From: a virus
Strand: one strand, 5' to 3'
DNA: 21,690 nucleotides
Virus record (IMG/VR): IMGVR_UViG_3300027754_000498
Location: 1 to 21,690 of that record
The notes beneath the pieces were generated by a model. It saw only the letters and a program-made list of their open reading frames with translations, had not been told where the DNA came from and searched no databases. Position 1 is the first letter of the stretch. Every line of letters begins with the position of its first letter. Of the stretch, positions 18,782 through 21,690 are shown piece after piece. Position numbers and translations under genes: made by a program.

Positions 18782-19755
18782 TATGCCCAACTCACATTTC
18801 CAGTACCAGCAGTAATTGTGGATACTTTATATGAACCATCTGTTGCAGTTGTTCCTGTTAAACCAGCACCTATTGTTATTGTGCCAAAACTTGTTAAGTA
18901 TCTAAGTATTACAACTCCTGAGCCGCCTGTGCCACCTGTTGAATTTGAACCAACAGAATTATGAGCAGCACCTCCACCACCGCCACCTAAGTTTGCAGTT
19001 CCATTATTACCATTGCCAGGATTTGCAGCGTTACCACCATTACCACCACCGCCTTGATTACCAGTACCGCCACCTCCACCACCGCCAGTAGATGCACCAC
19101 CGCCACCGCCGCCTGCGTAAGTTACAGATGCACCAGTAATACTTACTCCTGTGCCAATACCACCGTTACCACCTTGAGAATTAGCACCCGCAACACCAAG
19201 CCCACCACTACCGCCACCTCCTCCACCACCGCCAGATGTTGAAGCATTAGCGTAAGTACCACCATTACCACCATTAAAACCTTGTACTGGACTTGCAGTT
19301 CGTGCGCCACCAGTTTGAGTTGCAGTATCTACACCACCACCGCCACCTGAACCACCTGAACTAGGTGCTACTGATAATGTACCAGCACCACCACCGCCTG
19401 TTGATGTAATTGTGCTAAAAACAGAGTTACTTCCAACAACACCAGCATTTGTATAACCTACGCCACCAGCACCACCTGCACCAACAGTTACTGTGTAATT
19501 AGTACTTAATGCTATAGTTAAGGCAGTTTCTAAAGTTCCACCACCGCCAGTTGCGGTTACAGTTGAGCGAAGTCCACCTGCTCCACCACCGCCACCGTGC
19601 GCCCAAGCATTACCACCACCACCACCGCCACCGCCTCCAGCAACAACTAGGTAATCCATATTAGGTGGATTATAGAAAGCATTTCCCGCAAGCAAAGACC
19701 TACTCTTAGGAAAGCCCTGAAGTATAGATGAGGTTGATATGCGGGAGGTAGCCAT
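18781..19755 (-). CDS. Glycine-rich tail adhesin
   Basis: A 324-residue product. Residues 1-35 are an attachment-type N-terminus (SSILQGFPKSRSLLAGNAF). From MDYLVVAGGGGGG on, the protein is dominated by runs of Gly separated by Ala, Ser, Asn and Thr, such as GNQGGGGNGGNAANPG, ending with SGVVILRYLTSF and a short beta tail. This matches the glycine-rich domain family of phage tail proteins and recalls poly-glycine-II sandwich adhesins such as gp38 of some T-even-type phages, where the loops between Gly runs bind the receptor. DNA of the Gly part (about 18960-19640) is highly repetitive. Confidence 0.8.
   Translation of the reverse strand: MATSRISTSSILQGFPKSRSLLAGNAFYNPPNMDYLVVAGGGGGGGGGNAWAHGGGGGAGGLRSTVTATGGGGTLETALTIALSTNYTVTVGAGGAGGVGYTNAGVVGSNSVFSTITSTGGGGAGTLSVAPSSGGSGGGGGVDTATQTGGARTASPVQGFNGGNGGTYANASTSGGGGGGGGSGGLGVAGANSQGGNGGIGTGVSITGASVTYAGGGGGGASTGGGGGGGTGNQGGGGNGGNAANPGNGNNGTANLGGGGGGAAHNSVGSNSTGGTGGSGVVILRYLTSFGTITIGAGLTGTTATDGSYKVSTITAGTGNVSWA
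18960..19640 (-). repeat. Gly-codon low-complexity region within the adhesin gene
   Basis: Dense GGT/GGC/GGA runs (CCACCACCGCC on the plus strand) encode poly-Gly segments, broken by short variable loops. Such tracts favour slippage and recombination, so loop exchange is a likely source of receptor variation. Assembly or base errors are also more likely here than elsewhere. Confidence 0.65.
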
Positions 19756-19758
19756 TGT

Positions 19759-20088
19759 TTAAGAAATCTCGCTTCCGAAAGCAGCAAATGAACAAGTTGT
19801 AGTTGAAGCCAATACTCTAATTAAATCACCTGCTGCTAGGGTAATTCCTAGTGTTAGTGCTGTTGTATCTGAAGCGCCAACTGTTACGGTCTTAGCAATG
19901 TAATGTTTTGCCGTAGTTGAACTGTCAGCAGCAGGTCTTACTACTATTGTGAAAGTAGCAGCAGCAGAATCTTGATTAGCAATTACTATTGTTGATACTA
20001 CTGTTGATGTTGAAGCAGGGGTTGTGTATAGAGTTGCCTCTGATGTTGTAGATACCGCTTGCGCAAGCACCTTGTATGTTGTTGCCAT
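19759..20088 (-). CDS. Small beta-rich tail protein, paralogue of 16228-16533
   Basis: A 109-residue Thr/Ala/Ser-rich product with MATTYKVLAQAVSTT, TLYTTPASTSTVVS and ATFTIVVRPAAD. It shares the start and TLYTxPxST block with the product of 16228-16533. No signal or membrane helix. AGGAGAAATAA before the ATG. Probably a structural component of the tail fibre assembly. Confidence 0.68.
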   Translation of the reverse strand: MATTYKVLAQAVSTTSEATLYTTPASTSTVVSTIVIANQDSAAATFTIVVRPAADSSTTAKHYIAKTVTVGASDTTALTLGITLAAGDLIRVLASTTTCSFAAFGSEIS

Positions 20089-20109
20089 TTATTTCTCCTT
20101 AGTGTTTGG

Positions 20110-21660
20110 TTAAGCGCCCATCAGCATAAATACTGTTGGCGTTGCATCTGTGGCAGCGACAGCCCATTGGACTCCCGAACCTGTTGAACTTAATACATAA
20201 CCGCTAGTTCCTGTACTTCCATTGGCAGTTAATGAGCCAGTTAGGATTCCAGAAGATAGGGTCTTGTTAGTAAGAGTATCTGTTGTTGCCTTACCCACAA
20301 GAGTATCTGTAGCAGCAGGCAAGGTAAGGGTAGTAGTACCAGCAACCGCAGTTGCTATTAATGTTGTTGTACCAGAGGTAGAACCATTATGTTTAACACC
20401 GCTAGTAACCGTTGGAGCAGTTAAAGTCTTGTTAGTTAGGGTCTCAGTACCAGCCAAGGTAGCAAGGGTGCCTGTTGTAGGCAGGGTTACTGCAGTAGTA
20501 GCACTTGAGGTTAAGGTAGTTGAGAAACCACCTGAGGTGATTAAAGATGAGTTGTTAGCAAGAGTAAGAGTTGCACTTGAAGCAGGAGCAGTAACAGCCA
20601 CCTTGTTTACAGATGTAGCAGTAGCCACACCAATATTGGGAGTTGTTAAGGTTGGGCTAACTGAAGTTACAAATGTAGTACCAGTTCCAGTCTGAGCAGT
20701 AATGCTAGTTACAGCGCCTACTGAGGTAATAACACCTGATAGGTTTCCTGGAGCAGTTGCCACAATTCTATCTGCATAAGCAGTAGTAGCAATCTTTGTG
20801 CTGTTATCACTAAGTGATTGAGTAGGAGCAGTTGGATTACCAGTTAAAGCAGGGGAAGCAAGAGGTGCTTTAGCGGCTACAGTTGTAGCAAGAGCAGCAG
20901 CAGTTGATTCATCGGCTACAAGTAAGTCTGCAATCTCTTTAAGAGTGTCATAGGCAGAGGTAGCACCATTGACTAAGTTACTTATCTGAAGGTCTGTGTA
21001 TGCCTTTGTAGCAGCATCTTGGGCTAATGTAGGGTCTCCCATACCAGTAATCTTGTTAGTACCCATAGCAATAGCACCTGACATAGTGCCACCAGTCTTA
21101 GGTAAATCAAGGGTAGCGGTGCCAGTTACAGTTCCAGTTACGTTACCAGTTAAGTTACCAGTAAAAGATGTAGCAGTAATAGTTCCAGTACCAGTAATAG
21201 TAGGAGATGTGATGGTAGGAGTAGTAATGCTTGGACTAGTAATAGTTGGGGCAGTTAAAACTTTATTAGTAAGGGTTTGACTTCCAGCAAGAGTAACCAC
21301 GTTTGCCACAGTTAAACCGTGTGCTGTGGTTGTATTTTCGCTATGGTCATTAGCCTCTCTTAAATCACGACCAGTAACCATATGCCGAACTACTGCGCCA
21401 GCAGAATGTGCTACTCCCGTACCGCTATTTTCTATACCTCGTTCAACAGTAAGTGAGTTACCACTTCGGGCTGTTACATCTACAATTTCTTCAAGGGCGG
21501 TATCTGGGTCAATAACAACCGTAAATGTTCCAGCGGGACTAAAGGTTACAGATGCTAAAAGGTTTGTGCCAGAAACTACACTTATAGATGTAGTGCTTGC
21601 ATCAGTTCCAGAAGATAGCGTGGTCTGTTGAGAGCGTGATGAGTATTTTCTAGTTGTCAT
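20110..21660 (-). CDS. Long tail-fibre protein with repeats
   Basis: A 516-residue product; the N-terminus (residues 1-110) has a beta domain (TTSISVVSGTNL, FTVVIDPDTALEEIVDVTAR, LTVERGIENSGTGVAHSAGA) typical of fibre attachment domains. The shaft carries the block TLTNKxL(T/S) three times, with repeats such as APTITSPSITTPTITSPTIT, and then NLTGNVTGTVTGTAT and a helical stretch (DAATKAYTDLQ), as in trimeric phage fibres. The C-terminus has SGYVLSSTGSGVQW, typical of fibre ends. AGGAACATAA precedes the ATG. The end of an earlier minus-strand gene may extend from 21690 to about 21669, but too little is visible to call it. Confidence 0.8.
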   Translation of the reverse strand: MTTRKYSSRSQQTTLSSGTDASTTSISVVSGTNLLASVTFSPAGTFTVVIDPDTALEEIVDVTARSGNSLTVERGIENSGTGVAHSAGAVVRHMVTGRDLREANDHSENTTTAHGLTVANVVTLAGSQTLTNKVLTAPTITSPSITTPTITSPTITGTGTITATSFTGNLTGNVTGTVTGTATLDLPKTGGTMSGAIAMGTNKITGMGDPTLAQDAATKAYTDLQISNLVNGATSAYDTLKEIADLLVADESTAAALATTVAAKAPLASPALTGNPTAPTQSLSDNSTKIATTAYADRIVATAPGNLSGVITSVGAVTSITAQTGTGTTFVTSVSPTLTTPNIGVATATSVNKVAVTAPASSATLTLANNSSLITSGGFSTTLTSSATTAVTLPTTGTLATLAGTETLTNKTLTAPTVTSGVKHNGSTSGTTTLIATAVAGTTTLTLPAATDTLVGKATTDTLTNKTLSSGILTGSLTANGSTGTSGYVLSSTGSGVQWAVAATDATPTVFMLMGA

Positions 21661-21690
21661 TTATGTTCCTATTTAGAGGGAGTAGTGGAC

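Noticed and set aside
18960-19640. CRISPR-like or tandem repeat array
   Set aside because: The repeats are poly-glycine codons of an intact reading frame, without constant repeat and spacer lengths.
12871-21631. Many open frames on the plus strand opposite the tail and lysis genes, some over 100 codons
   Set aside because: They run antisense to genes with clear domains, consist of Val/Pro/Ala/Thr-rich translation of low-complexity sequence, lack ribosome binding sites and show no motifs.
1-21690. Integrase, repressor, attachment site or transposase
   Set aside because: None of the frames shows tyrosine or serine recombinase, DDE transposase or CI-like motifs; no target-site duplications were seen. 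The window gives no sign of lysogeny, although genes outside it are not visible.

Overview
The window is a stretch of a double-stranded DNA tailed phage (caudovirus) genome whose host is very probably an actinobacterium. Phage type is shown by a CHAP endolysin next to an r1t-like holin, tail-fibre genes and a replication block (RecA-like helicase, CHC2/Toprim primase, Cas4/RecB-type exonuclease, Holliday-junction resolvase). The actinobacterial host is inferred from a WhiB-like iron-sulphur transcription factor, use of TTG/GTG starts and a likely leaderless mRNA. The AT-rich sequence, lack of any integrase or repressor, and gene set resemble phages of small-genome freshwater actinobacteria; that last point is inference from memory, not a search.

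Layout. (1) 1-5876, plus strand: an early/accessory block of small genes with two sigma70-like promoters (406-434, 686-714). Its centre is a zinc-cluster amidoligase (1352-2569) followed by a class II glutamine amidotransferase (2584-3438). A WhiB-like regulator, a secreted SLT-like muralytic protein, zinc-ribbon proteins and a possible PD-(D/E)XK protein follow. Gaps in this block hold compact RNA hairpins, including a three-way junction at 341-388. (2) 11611-5881, minus strand: the replication/nucleotide block, in order split exonuclease, zinc-ribbon protein, helicase-like ATPase, resolvase, primase in two overlapping frames, zinc protein, DUF1599/Nmad1 protein, small ORF, metallophosphoesterase, sigma-like factor. 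It runs into the plus block end to end with a 4-base gap. (3) 11612-11937: a non-coding gap with a terminator for the late genes, palindromes, and the replication-block promoter. (4) 21660-11938, minus strand: late genes, that is a long repeat-rich tail fibre, a glycine-rich adhesin, a set of small tail-tip paralogues, a 642-residue minor tail protein, a secreted proline-rich protein, small membrane proteins, endolysin and holin.

The genes are tightly packed, with many ATGA/TAATG/TAGTG stop-start overlaps, so translation is probably coupled along each block. The most unusual points are the amidoligase-amidotransferase pair, and a Cas4-like exonuclease cut in two by an intervening ORF so that its presumed Fe-S ligands lie on separate polypeptides.
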